From the NCBI RefSeq assembly GCF_017654505.1, contig NC_054571.1, positions 4,620,041 through 4,684,040 of the forward strand: a stretch of 64,000 nucleotides of DNA, read 5' to 3'. Source of the stretch: Polyodon spathula. Lineage: Eukaryota > Chordata > Actinopteri > Acipenseriformes > Polyodontidae. A program made the position numbers and the translations under genes. The notes under the pieces were generated by a model that was given only the letters and a program-made list of their open reading frames with translations, was not told where the DNA came from and searched no databases. Shown piece by piece: positions 35,869 through 46,362 of the stretch; positions within the stretch are counted from its first letter, which is position 1; each line of letters opens with the position of its first letter.

Positions 35869-38711
35869 AAAGGAAGGGGGGAGAAATCAACAAAAAAACA
35901 GAAGGGAGACCGCATCAAAACAAGAACAACAACTCAGGTAAGACAACCATTAAATGTATTTATCTAAATGCTAGAAGTATCAGAAACAAAATTCTAGAAC
36001 TTGAAGCTACTGCACTAACAGGTAACTATGATGTGATAGGTGTTACAGAAACGTGGTTATCTGAGAGTGATGGGGACGAATATAATATTTGTGGGTATAC
36101 ACTGTATAGGAAAGACAGGCAGGACAGAAGAGGAGGAGGGGTAGCGCTATACATAAGAAACAGTCTTGAAGCCCAGGTGTTAAACCTGGACAAAGAAAAT
36201 AAAACCGAATCAATATGGGTCAGAATAACAGACAAAAATTCAAAAGGCATAATAATAGGAGCATGCTATAGACCGCCAGATTCAGACGGTGAGCAAAATA
36301 ATCTGTTATACAATGACATTAGAAATGTGTGTAGCAAAGGAGAAGCCATACTAATGGGGGATTTCAACTTCCCCCAAATAAAATGGGAAAACCCGGTGGG
36401 TAGCGCGAAGGATGAAATAGAAATGGTGGAAATGACAAATGACTGCTTCCTAACACAATTTGTGAAGGCACCCACTAGAGGGGAGGCATGCCTTGATTTA
36501 GTCTTTTCAAATAACGAAGATAGAATAACTAAAACAGAGGTCAGAGAACCACTGGCAAACTCAGACCACAACATGGTCTCATTTGAAGTGTTTTTTAAAT
36601 CCTCAAAAGTAAAGACTAAAGCTAAGGTTTACAATTTTAGAAAAGCAAACTATGAAGGCATGAAACAGAGACTAACAGAAGTAGATTGGAGTAAAATAGA
36701 GAAAACACCCACAGAAGAAGGATGGTTGTTCTTCAAAAATGTAGTACTAGAGGCGCAAAACAATTATATCCCTAAAGTAGACAAATCTAAATGTAAAACT
36801 AAATTGCCAAAATGGTTTAATAGATCAATTAAAAAAAATATTCAGCGAAAAAAGGCACTTTACAGAGCATTAAAAAAGGACCAAAAAGAAAGTACACAGA
36901 AAGAGTACACAGAACTGCAAATGCAAGTCAAAAAGGAAGTTAGAAAGGCCAAGAGAGAAATAGAAATGAACATTGCTAAGGGAGCTAAAACCAATTCCAA
37001 AATGTTTTTCCAATATTACAACAGCAAGAGAACATTCAAAGAGGAGATTAAATGTTTAAGAGATACAAATGGCAAAATCGTAGAGGAAGAAAAAAAAATA
37101 GCAAATATGTTAAATGATTACTTTTCACAAGTTTTTACAAAGGAAGATACTGACAACATGCCCCACATGTCATCCAGTTCCTATCCAGTTTTAAATAACT
37201 TTAGCATAACTGAGGCAGAAGTGTTAAAGGGACTAGGAGCTCTTAAAATAAACAAATCCCCTGGGCCGGATGAGATCCTCCCAGTAGTACTCAAAGAAAT
37301 GAAAGAAGTAATTTACAAACCGCTAACCAAGATCATGCAGCAGTCTCTTGACACAGGGGTGGTACCGACAGACTGGAAAATTGCAAACGTAATACCGATC
37401 CACAAAAAGGGAAACAAAACTGAACCAGGTAACTACAGACCAGTAAGCCTGACTTCTATTATATGCAAACTTATGGAAACTATAATAAGATCCAAAATGG
37501 AAAATTACCTATATGGTAACAGGGTACTGGGAGACAGTCAACATGGTTTTAGGAAAGGGAGATCGTGCCTAACTAACTTGCTTGATTTTTTTGAGGATGC
37601 AACATCGATAATGGATAATTGCAAAGCATATGACATGGTTTATTTAGATTTCCAGAAAGCTTTTGACAAAGTCCCGCACAAAAGATTAATTCTCAAACTG
37701 AACGCAGTTGGGATTCAAGGAAACACATGTACATGGATTAGGGAGTGGTTAACATGTAGAAAACAGAAAGTACTGATTAGAGGAAAAACCTCAGAATGGA
37801 GTGTGGTAACCAGCGGTGTACCACAGGGATCAGTATTAGGTCCTCTGCTATTCCTAATCTACATTAATGATTTAGATTCTGGTATAGTAAGCAAACTTGT
37901 TAAATTTGCAGACGACACAAAAATAGGAGGAGTGGCAAACACTGTTGCAGCAGCAAAGGTCATTCAAAATGATCTAGACAAGATTCAGAACTGGGCAGAC
38001 ACATGGCAAATGACATTTAATAGAGAAAAGTGTAAGGTACTGCACGCAGGAAATAAAAATGTACATTATAAATATCATATGGGAGATATTGAAATTGGAG
38101 AAGGAATCTATGAAAAAGACCTAGGAGTTTTTGTTGACTCAGAAATGTCTTCATCTAGGCAATGTGGGGAAGCTATAAAAAAGGCTAACAAGATACTCGG
38201 ATACATTGTGAAAAGTGTTGAATTTAAATCAAGGGAAGTAATGTTAAAACTGTACAATGCACTTGTAAGACCTCATCTTGAATATTGTGTGCAGTTCTGG
38301 TCACCTCGCTATAAAAAAGATATTGCTGCTCTAGAAAGAGTGCAAAGAAGAGCGACCAGAATTATTCCGGGCTTAAAAGGCATGTCATATGCAGACAGGC
38401 TAAAAGAATTGAATCTGTTCAGTCTTGAACAAAGAAGACTACGTGGCGACCTAATTCAAGCATTCAAAATTCTAAAAGGTATTGACAGTGTCGACCCAAG
38501 GGACTTTTTCAGCCTGAAAAAAGAAACAAGGACCAGGGGTCACAAATGGAGTTTAGAAAAAGGGGCATTCAGAACAGAAAATAGGAGACACTTTTTTACA
38601 CAGAGAATTGTGAGGGTCTGGAATCAACTCCCCAGTAATGTTGTTGAAGCTGACACCCTGGGATCCTTCAAGAAGCTGCTTGATGAGATTTTGGGATCAA
38701 TAAGCTACTAA
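35859..38711 (+). CDS. CR1 ORF2: endonuclease-reverse transcriptase, intact
   Basis: An AP-type endonuclease followed by reverse transcriptase. The frame is open from 35820. The endonuclease begins by about 35950 with CIYLNARSIRNKI and continues with GVTETWLSES, GGGVALYIRN, LMGDFNFP, LDLVFSN and SDHNMV, all catalytic or structural blocks. RT blocks: SPGPDEI, NYRPVSLTS, QHGFRKGRSC, YLDFQKAFDKVPH (Asp of motif A), [14 protein letters not shown], and KFADDTK (catalytic Asp pair). The C-terminal region [19 protein letters not shown] is typical of CR1. There is no ATG in frame between 35820 and the middle of the endonuclease (first Met is in ILMGDF near 36350; a GTG lies at 36033, already inside the domain). 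Synthesis therefore needs frameshifting, reinitiation or a non-AUG start. The given start is the proposed frameshift point. Confidence 0.9.
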   Translation, partial: FKLERKGGEINKKTEGRPHQNKNNNSGKTTIKCIYLNARSIRNKILELEATALTGNYDVIGVTETWLSESDGDEYNICGYTLYRKDRQDRRGGGVALYIRNSLEAQVLNLDKENKTESIWVRITDKNSKGIIIGACYRPPDSDGEQNNLLYNDIRNVCSKGEAILMGDFNFPQIKWENPVGSAKDEIEMVEMTNDCFLTQFVKAPTRGEACLDLVFSNNEDRITKTEVREPLANSDHNMVSFEVFFKSSKVKTKAKVYNFRKANYEGMKQRLTEVDWSKIEKTPTEEGWLFFKNVVLEAQNNYIPKVDKSKCKTKLPKWFNRSIKKNIQRKKALYRALKKDQKESTQKEYTELQMQVKKEVRKAKREIEMNIAKGAKTNSKMFFQYYNSKRTFKEEIKCLRDTNGKIVEEEKKIANMLNDYFSQVFTKEDTDNMPHMSSSSYPVLNNFSITEAEVLKGLGALKINKSPGPDEILPVVLKEMKEVIYKPLTKIMQQSLDTGVVPTDWKIANVIPIHKKGNKTEPGNYRPVSLTSIICKLMETIIRSKMENYLYGNRVLGDSQHGFRKGRSCLTNLLDFFEDATSIMDNCKAYDMVYLDFQKAFDKVPHKRLILKLNAVGIQGNTCTWIREWLTCRKQKVLIRGKTSEWSVVTSGVPQGSVLGPLLFLIYINDLDSGIVSKLVKFADDTKIGGVANTVAAAKVIQNDLDKIQNWADTWQMTFNREKCKVLHAGNKNVHYKYHMGDIEIGEGIYEKDLGVFVDSEMSSSRQCGEAIKKANKILGYIVKSVEFKSREVMLKLYNALVRPHLEYCVQFWSPRYKKDIAALERVQRRATRIIPGLKGMSYADRLKELNLFSLEQRRLRGDLIQAFKILKGIDSVDPRDFFSLKKETRTRGHKWSLEKGAFRTENRRHFFTQRIVRVWNQLPSNVVEADTLGSFKKLLDEILGSISY

Positions 38712-39035
38712 CAACCAAACGAGCAAGATGGGCCGAATGGCCTCCTCTCGTTTGTAAACTTTCTTATGTTCTTATGTTCTTATGTCTCTTGCTGAATGTA
38801 TTCTTCTTGCTGTTTACAATCACTTTGTGTATCATTTCCAGTCATAAAGAATACATTAGATAGGATAAATGTGATATTACAGACCCTTCCATATTGAGCT
38901 GTGTTTTAGTACTACTTTTAGGGGAACGGTTACACAAAATTAGAAATGTTGTGATCTATTTTAATTGGCTTCTTGAAAAACTATGTTTGGAGATGCTTTT
39001 TGAAACTCTTCTCTCATTTCATTTCTCCATTCTCA

Positions 39036-39037
<2 letters not shown>

Positions 39038-39075
<38 letters not shown>
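39038..39075. repeat. (CT)n microsatellite
   Basis: About 18 CT repeats. It is followed at 39280-39680 by A/G-rich and C/T-rich low-complexity sequence including (GGAA)n and (CCTCT)n. Confidence 0.9.
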
Positions 39076-39078
<3 letters not shown>

Positions 39079-40389
39079 TGCCAATGGAGATTAATAATTA
39101 ATTAAACCCTTTTTAACAGGCATGGACTGCAGTTCAACAAGCTACATAAAGAATCCCGCTCCACTTGGATGAGGGAAGGGGTGTTAAAGGGACGGGGAAA
39201 AAAACAAGAGACAAACAAAAAACAGCCAGACAACTAAGACCAACCAACAAAAAACAAAACCTGATAAAAAAAAAAGAAGTAATGAAAGAAAGGAAGGAAG
39301 GAAGGGAGGGAATGGAGGAATAGGAAGAAAGAAAATACTAAACCAAGGGAGTCAGACAGATGGTTTAATCTCTTTTTCTCTTTTTTCCTTGCACCTGTTT
39401 TTTCTTTCATTTTGTTTTTTTCTCTTTCTCTCTCTTCTCTCTTTTTTTCCGACGCTTAAATAGAAGTGGACCAAAAAGGTAAACACAATGAACATAAAAA
39501 CCACAGCCCCCCCTCCTCTCCTCTCCTCTCCTCTCCTCTCCGCTCCCCCTAATCCAAGCACCTTGTTTTGTGCTCATGTTAAATGTTTACTCCCTAATCC
39601 CTCCCTTTCCCCTTGCAATTTCTCCTTATCTTTCTTTTTTCTACCGTTCTCCCCTCTCTCTCTCCCATTTAATGGCTAATAAAAAATACCTCTTAAACCA
39701 CTTCTAGTTCTAGAAATGTCCATTATTTGTAAGTATTTCACTCCAAAACAAAGTAAACACAAATTTAAATAAACAAATACATAAATAAAACAACCATAAC
39801 CAGCCAATCAAGATGCAGTTCTCATCTCTACTTCCTCCTTCACTTCCTGTTTCTGTAATTAACCAACATGGGATACATTTGCCTTTTGTAACCGTTTTTT
39901 CTAGATTTTCTTTTATCAGTTTTTCCAGTGTGTTGTCTGCTCTCTCTTTCTCTATCTCTTGCTCTCTCTTCCCCTTTTCCCTTTAGTTTGCTTCCTTCAG
40001 GGCGAGACTGTTTTAAAAAATAAATACATAAATAAATAAAACAACTCTCTTAACCTCCTCCAACCATTGGGTGCTTTCGTGTGTCTGTTATTGAACCTGC
40101 CATTCAACCAGCTCCTTTCTAATATCATGTCTCCATGACAACCAGTTCCAGGTTACCTGGGCCTACCTCAATCACAACCACCTTCTCCCACCTCTTGTTA
40201 TTTTGATTGTGTTTCTGGTTTGTTTTATTCAATTAAGCTGTACATTTACTTTATAATTTTATTAAAATACCTTTATAATTTTCTCCCTTTACTTTGAATA
40301 TTAATAATTATGTGTTTGTTTTTTCTCCCCCATAGAAAACTGTTATTAATTTCCCCTTTGATTTCCCTTTGATTGTTAACAACAAATCC

Positions 40390-40580
40390 CTCATGACAAA
40401 ATGGTAAAAATATATTTGTTACATGTTCTGGGTAAACTCCACACTGAGCAATGAGAAGAAACCTGGAATATGGCCACAATGTAATTGGCTTTCAAAGATT
40501 TCATTTTGGACAACACATTTGCTCATATGCTTGGTTTTTACCTAAAACATGTATATATTTTCAAATATGCAATATATTTT
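40390..40580 (+). repeat. ~190-bp direct repeat, copy B
   Basis: Same sequence as 34221-34410 (TTACATGTTCTGGGTAAACT, GCTTGGTTTTTACCTAAAAC), same orientation. Confidence 0.85.
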
Positions 40581-40599
40581 AAAATAATGTGTATTTAGG

Positions 40600-40601
<2 letters not shown>

Positions 40602-40651
<50 letters not shown>
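40602..40651. repeat. (GATA)n microsatellite
   Basis: About 12 GATA units. Confidence 0.95.
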
Positions 40652-40827
40652 TATGCTGGGAACCTCTAGTCTAGAGTTACTTACATGTTTTCTTCATGCA
40701 GTGTATATTTAAAAATCTCAAATAAGTGTCGGATTCATGCATACCACATGTGAATGAGTTTTATCACACAGTTGAAGGCAGCCTATTAACACATGTGTTG
40801 TGTTTGCTTTGCAGGCCTTCCTAACGA

Positions 40828-40837
<10 letters not shown>

Positions 40838-40909
<72 letters not shown>
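40838..40909. repeat. (TA)n microsatellite
   Basis: About 35 TA repeats after a short TG run. Confidence 0.95.
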
Positions 40910-40912
<3 letters not shown>

Positions 40913-43384
40913 TAAAAGTGGATGCACTATATAGGGATTTGTTCTCCACGCTTTAAATTACTGAATTTGGAATTATCAGCTTAGTGAACATTTCCACATA
41001 TATTGTTTTATATCTAGAGAACACTGAACTGCCATTCACATTTTACATTTTTGCTTTTGTGGATATTTACTCTTCTTTTAAAGATACTTTCTCTTCATTA
41101 AACTTTATATGTATTGCATATCTGATAACAATATGTTGCCATTGGTTACCATTGTCATACATAACATTACCACCTCCTAATAAAACAGTTCATTTGCCTT
41201 TTGTCTGTGTAATATTCGGTTATTTTTTATATGTTGTTTGAAATGATATATGATAATTCACCACAAGTAGAGGCGCTGTGGCTAGCCATCCTCTCTAAGT
41301 TATTGGGTCATGTTGAAGTGTTTACACCAGTATTTAATTAACCCCTATTTGAAAGCCTGTTATTTTTTTAGGAAACTAGAAGAGCAACCAAGTAATATAA
41401 TCTCTTCAGCAGTCTCAACGTGCTTGTTTCTCATTTAGTAACATTAAGATGTGTTTTCTCTTAAAAAAAAACCCAGGACTTAATTAAAGGTTAGTTAAAG
41501 AGGAAACGCTTTGAAAAGATGCACCATTGTATTTGAATATAAAACTAAGAAACGTGTAAGATAAAAGACAACGTGACAAAGGTATGCCTTCCTCATACAA
41601 AAGGTTGCATATTTGAATTTAAAATTCTTGATTGAGTTTTTGGATTACTAGAGTAATCTGCTATTATAGCTGACAAATAAAAAGTTAAAACATTTCATCA
41701 GGATATCAAAAGATATACACAGTATTTTTAAAATGTTATGTGAGTTTTTGAAACATACTTCTCTGTATCCTTTTCAACAGGATTGTGATGTGTTTGATAT
41801 TTATATCTTTGGTTACTAATCATGTGTGGAATTAAACTGCACAGTTTATCAAGCATAATTCATAGAAACTCAACTAAACAGCTAAATATCTCTGTTTCCT
41901 TGTCAAATAAGAGTTCCCACTAATAACGTGCTGAGGGTGTGCAGGTAATAGGAAAACAGCCCTTTCTCTCGTCTCAGTTTCTACATGTATGAAATCTGTT
42001 CAGTTTTGTGCTACATATTACACATGAACCAGATTACTTGAGTAACAGTTAAATGATAAAATCACAATTGTGCTGAAAAAGTACTGAGAATTTGTACATG
42101 ACGTGAAATCCAGGCTTATTGATTCAGAATTGATTTCAGTTTTTTTATTCGTTCATTCCCTTTTTCTTGGTGAGCAGTGCTACAGCCATGACACATGACT
42201 CTGACCATGCAGAATGTGAGAAATTTGCATTTTTGTCACTAATTGGGCCTTAATTAGCCATGATTCCCTGCTATTTTAGTTAATTGACCATCTTAGCTAA
42301 TGCAAATGAAAACTGTTTTTTTTTTTTTTTTTATGAATGTGTTTATTAATGTATTTCTTTGTTATCTGAACCTTCATTTATAATCATGTTAAATCCATTC
42401 AGGGATTATGTTTCTTGATTAAGCGGTGCTGAAGTGCTAAACCTCTCCGTTCAGTGCTGCCAGATTCCCTGTCGCCACCCTTTCCCCTCACTTGCAGAGT
42501 GAACAGAGAAATGTGCCAGTTGGCATCAGATTGGAAGCACTTGCGCGAGCTGTTTTGTATAAATGGTTTATCTCTCATAACTGATTTCATATACTGTATT
42601 ATATAAAAGTTGCATCTCCCCGTTTCAGTCACAGCTATCTGACCCACTTTAATAGAGGGCTTATAATTGCCTTCTTGGCTTTCATATTTAATAAATTCAT
42701 AAGTTACTGCTGATTTTAGAGGATCAAATACAACTCCCTAATACAACTTCCCTAAAGGTATTTGTGGATTGTCACATGCAGTGTTTTGAACACATTGCAG
42801 ACTTCAATTCAGCACCGTCCTGGCTTCCCATAGTGAGCCTACACCCTTATTGGCAGTGTTATGGCAGGTTTATCTATTTTTTTCCCCCACAGGTGAGACC
42901 TTTACAAGTAAGGAGATGTGTAGTGTACATAGTCAGATAAGAGATACAGCTTTTTAAAGTTTACATTGTCCCCCCTACAGGTGAGGTCATGTCATTGCAA
43001 GTCTTACTTGCTTTTGGCTTTCTCTAATCGGGTTCTGAAGTCTTTAATTTACTTTTTTAGTTCCACAGTTTCATATTGGATTTTCCTGACGTTCGCATGA
43101 TTAATAAGTAATAATAACTACCTTTCCCCCCCAACAAATGAATTCAGGTTTTGCTTGTTATTGTACTTTCACACTTTGCTGAATATGAGATGTTTCCATT
43201 CTTCACACCTTGAAACACGGGCGTCTTGAGAGCAGAGACATTTCCATTCGCGCACACACATTAGGGCATCACATTGACTCATTATATCTTTTTAAAATTT
43301 GCACCGACAATACAGGTTTAGTTTGAAACATGGAGACTGAGCCGCTAATTCACTCCTTAAAACAAAGGGTGGTCCCTCCAGTCC

Positions 43385-43962
43385 AGGGCAGGCTTGAGGC
43401 ATGGAACCTGAACTGCTCCCTCAGCCCCTAAGAGAAAGGGTAGTGCAGGGCAGGCTTGAGGCATGGAACCTGGACTGCTCCCTCACTCCCCTAAGAGAAA
43501 GGGTAGTGCAGAGCAGGCTTGAGGCATGGAACCTGGACTGCTCCCTCACTCCCCTAAGAGAAAGGGTAGTGCAGAGCAGGCTTGAGGCATGGAACCTGGA
43601 CTGCTCCCTCACTCCCCTAAGAGAAAGGGTAGTGCAGGGCAGGCTTGAGGCATGGAACCTGAACTGCTCCCTCAGCCCATAAGAGAAAGGGTAGTGCAGG
43701 GCAGGCTTGAGGCATGGAACCTGAACTGCTCCCTCAGCCCCTAAGAGAAAGGGTAGTGCAGGGCAGGCTTGAGGCATGGAACCTGAACTGCTCCCTCAGC
43801 CCCTAAGAGAAAGGGTAGTGCAGGGCAGGCTTGAGGCATGGAACCTGAACTGCTCCCTCAGCCCCTAAGAGAAAGGGTAGTGCAGGGCAGGCTTGAGGCA
43901 TGGAACCTGAACTGCTCCCTCAGCCCCTAAGAGAAAGGGTAGTGCAGGGCAGGCTTGAGGTT
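43385..43962. repeat. 62/63-bp minisatellite, ~10 copies
   Basis: The unit contains GGCTTGAGGCATGGAACCTG, CTGCTCCCTCAGCCCC and TAAGAGAAAGGGTAGTGCAG. Steps of 62 or 63 bases depend on one extra C (CACTCCCC versus CAGCCCC). Degenerate longer units of the same family occur at 43320-43390 and 48605-48795. Confidence 0.95.
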
Positions 43963-44107
43963 ATGTGTGGCAGCTCTCATCACTTGTGCTCTGCTTACCC
44001 TTTGCATACATTAACGATTCATAAACTTTTCAGTCTCAAGTACTGCCGGACAGGTGCTTTCTATGGGCATTAAACACACACAAGCACGCACACATGCACG
44101 CACGTAC

Positions 44108-44138
44108 ACACACACACACACACACACACAGACACACA
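44108..44138. repeat. (CA)n microsatellite
   Basis: About 13 CA repeats inside a CA-rich stretch. Confidence 0.9.
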
Positions 44139-45561
44139 CTAAATGTAGACACTTTATCTCGACTGCTGTTGCACTTATATGATTGGTCAGTTGAAGACTT
44201 ACCTTGCAAAGCTGGAGGATTTCCTTCCATGTGTGGCAAAGGATGCCAGAGCTGCCCCACATTACTACAGCCACCATGTTTTTAACTGTGTATTCCAGTG
44301 TGCTTAGTGAGTAAGGTGCCTGCGTGAGGTTAAACAGACAAGAAATGACCCAACCCCAGTAATTCTGCATTTATGTATTTGTCTTATTGTTGTAATGAAA
44401 AAATTAGAGGCTGGTAAAGCCTGAGGAGTGATGCGCTCAAGAACATTTTAAACATTTCTTTGACACGGTGCATTACTTCTGTCCTGGCTGCCCGTGGTGG
44501 CCCTACACCTCAAGGCTCTTGCAGAGTCATCAAGAATTGTTGTCCTAAGTAGGGTTTCTGTGAACTATTAGTAAGGAAATGTCGAGTGGTTATGCAAAGT
44601 GGTCAGAATTTGAAAGTCATGGCTGTAACCTGTTTGTATAAAGTCATATAAGTAATAATAATAAAAAAACTATGCTAAACAGAAAACTATAGACCAGTTC
44701 AGTGATATGAGGGGCACTATTAACCATTGTTGTCTTCCTGGTGAAGTAGAACATATTCGCGAATGAGGTGATCATGGTTTGGCTGTGGCGAGCCATGTGA
44801 AATCAGGTCTTAAAGCCACAGTAGGCCATGGTGAAAAAAGTTGGTATGGTTGGTGCTTGGCATGAGTCTGTCATAGCACCAATGTTTATGCAAAGGACAG
44901 TACAGTTGTCTTTTGATTTTACTATTTTAGTTATACAGGTCTATTTAAAATAAACGTACGTACTTATTAATTTAAACAATTCTTTCATTGGTCCCAATGT
45001 GCAGATACGATTATATATCTGACAGATTACTGCTGCTTCCAAGGTGTTTCAAAGCACTCAAGCTGCAATTCAACAGCAAAGATACCAGGAGGCAGTTAAT
45101 CTATAGTGTTGTGTTTGAACTATTTGCAATATTCAGTATTAACATTAAAAAAAAACCCACAAAAACCAAAATATTCTCAACACAAAGCATGGAGTACAAA
45201 TAATAAAATAATCTAACAATAGGTAAAAAAACTGAAGCAATTGGTTAGCAGCCTTTTTATTGTGCAGGGCAATTCAGCATTTTCTCAGGTTTAACCCGAG
45301 TTTGATAATTGTGCAAAGTACAGACATGCCATGGCAACACCACTATGGCCCTTTGTGCCTGCTATACCAAAACTTTTCCCCATGGTTCAGTACCTGCCAA
45401 GATGCAATTCCTCTCCCTGAATAACAGTGAACTGGATCAATTCTAAGAACTAAAAGTGCAGATGTGAGAATTATATGAATTTATCCTTTGTTTTGTCTTT
45501 TTTCTCTCTTTTTTTCTCGTGATTTCTCCAATCTCCCCTCTTTTTCCCTTACCGTTTCTAG

Positions 45562-46362
45562 TTTTTGTCTGTCCTGGAACGCTATTGAAAGTACAGGACC
45601 CTAGTTCCATGCAAGAAACAGAGCATCAGGGGGGCGCATGGTGCAAAGACCCTCTGCAAGCAGGCGATCGCTTATACATCATGCCTTGGACCCCGTATCG
45701 CACAGATACCCTGAGTGAATATTCCTCTTGGGAAGACTACATCTCCGGACGGCCTACCACCACTTATCGGCTTCCCAATCGCGTAGACGGCACTGGGTTT
45801 GTGGTTTATGATGGGGCCGTTTTCTACAACAAAGAACGGACTCGCAACATCGTGAAATACGATTTACGGACCCGGATCAAAAGTGGTGAGGCCATAATTG
45901 CCAATGCCAATTACCATGACACCTCTCCCTACCGTTGGGGCGGCAAATCTGATATCGACTTGGCAGTGGACGAGAACGGACTCTGGGTGATTTATGCCAC
46001 CGAATCCAATAACGGACGCCTCGTTGTCAGCCAGGTGAACCCTTACACCCTACGATTCGAAGGTACTTGGGAGACAGGTTATGATAAACGTTTGGCATCC
46101 AATGCTTTCATGGCTTGTGGAGTGTTGTATGTAGTTCGTTCGGTGTATGTTGATGATGACAGCGAAGCAGCGGGAGACTTTATTTCTTATGCCTACAACA
46201 CTAATTTGAACCGTGAGGAGCCAGTCAATATTGTCTTCCCCAACCCATACCAGTACATTTCGTCCATTGACTACAACCCCAGAGACAATCAGCTGTACGT
46301 GTGGAATAACTTCTTTGTGCTTCGTTATCCATTGGAGTTTGGGCCACCCGATCCTACAACAG
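45562..46362 (+). CDS. adgrl1: adgrl1 exon: complete olfactomedin domain
   Basis: This 801-nt exon encodes about 267 residues from [11 protein letters not shown] to FGPPDPTTG, a whole olfactomedin-like beta-propeller. Diagnostic stretches are [58 protein letters not shown] and [15 protein letters not shown]. In latrophilins this domain binds FLRT proteins in trans at synapses. The acceptor is accgtttctag and the donor GTGAGAT. It starts with two bases of a split codon and ends with one G. The text [13 protein letters not shown] and the opening VCPGTL match ADGRL1 rather than ADGRL2 or ADGRL3, as I recall them. Direct joining to the preceding exon makes the junction residue Ile; inclusion of the microexon would make it Val. 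The reading frame runs open into the intron to 46451, but conservation stops at the donor. Confidence 0.97.

Larger units (their letters stand above)
34520..38785 (+). mobile_element. CR1 non-LTR retrotransposon, complete with intact ORFs
   Basis: Structure in order: a 5' UTR with two related repeats (about 34520-34606 and 34780-34870, each with CAGCGACAGC..GTGGGAGAAG), an A-run, ORF1 (34921-35868), ORF2 (open from 35820 to 38711), and a short 3' UTR ending in three TTCTTATG-type 8-bp units (38760-38785), as CR1 elements do. No frame break is seen in either ORF, so the copy may still be active. I see no clear target-site duplication, which is normal for CR1. Confidence 0.93.
18417..45561 (+). 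other. adgrl1 intron between lectin and olfactomedin exons
   Basis: A 27.1-kb intron with a GTGAGT donor and a TTTCTAG acceptor. It carries the hAT, DIRS-like, MADF and CR1 elements and many simple repeats listed separately. Stretches where I recognise nothing: 18580-18990, 19500-20200, 22290-22690, 23300-24450, 25930-26460, 31860-33260, 33560-33940, 40930-43340 and 43970-45540. The mammalian 15-nt KVEQK microexon, if present, should lie here; I did not find it. Confidence 0.85.

Noticed and set aside
42885..42985. Two acceptor-like sites (cccccacag/gtgag and ccccctacag/gtgag)
   Set aside because: Acceptor and donor-like bases abut, leaving no exon; the following sequence has no conserved latrophilin text.
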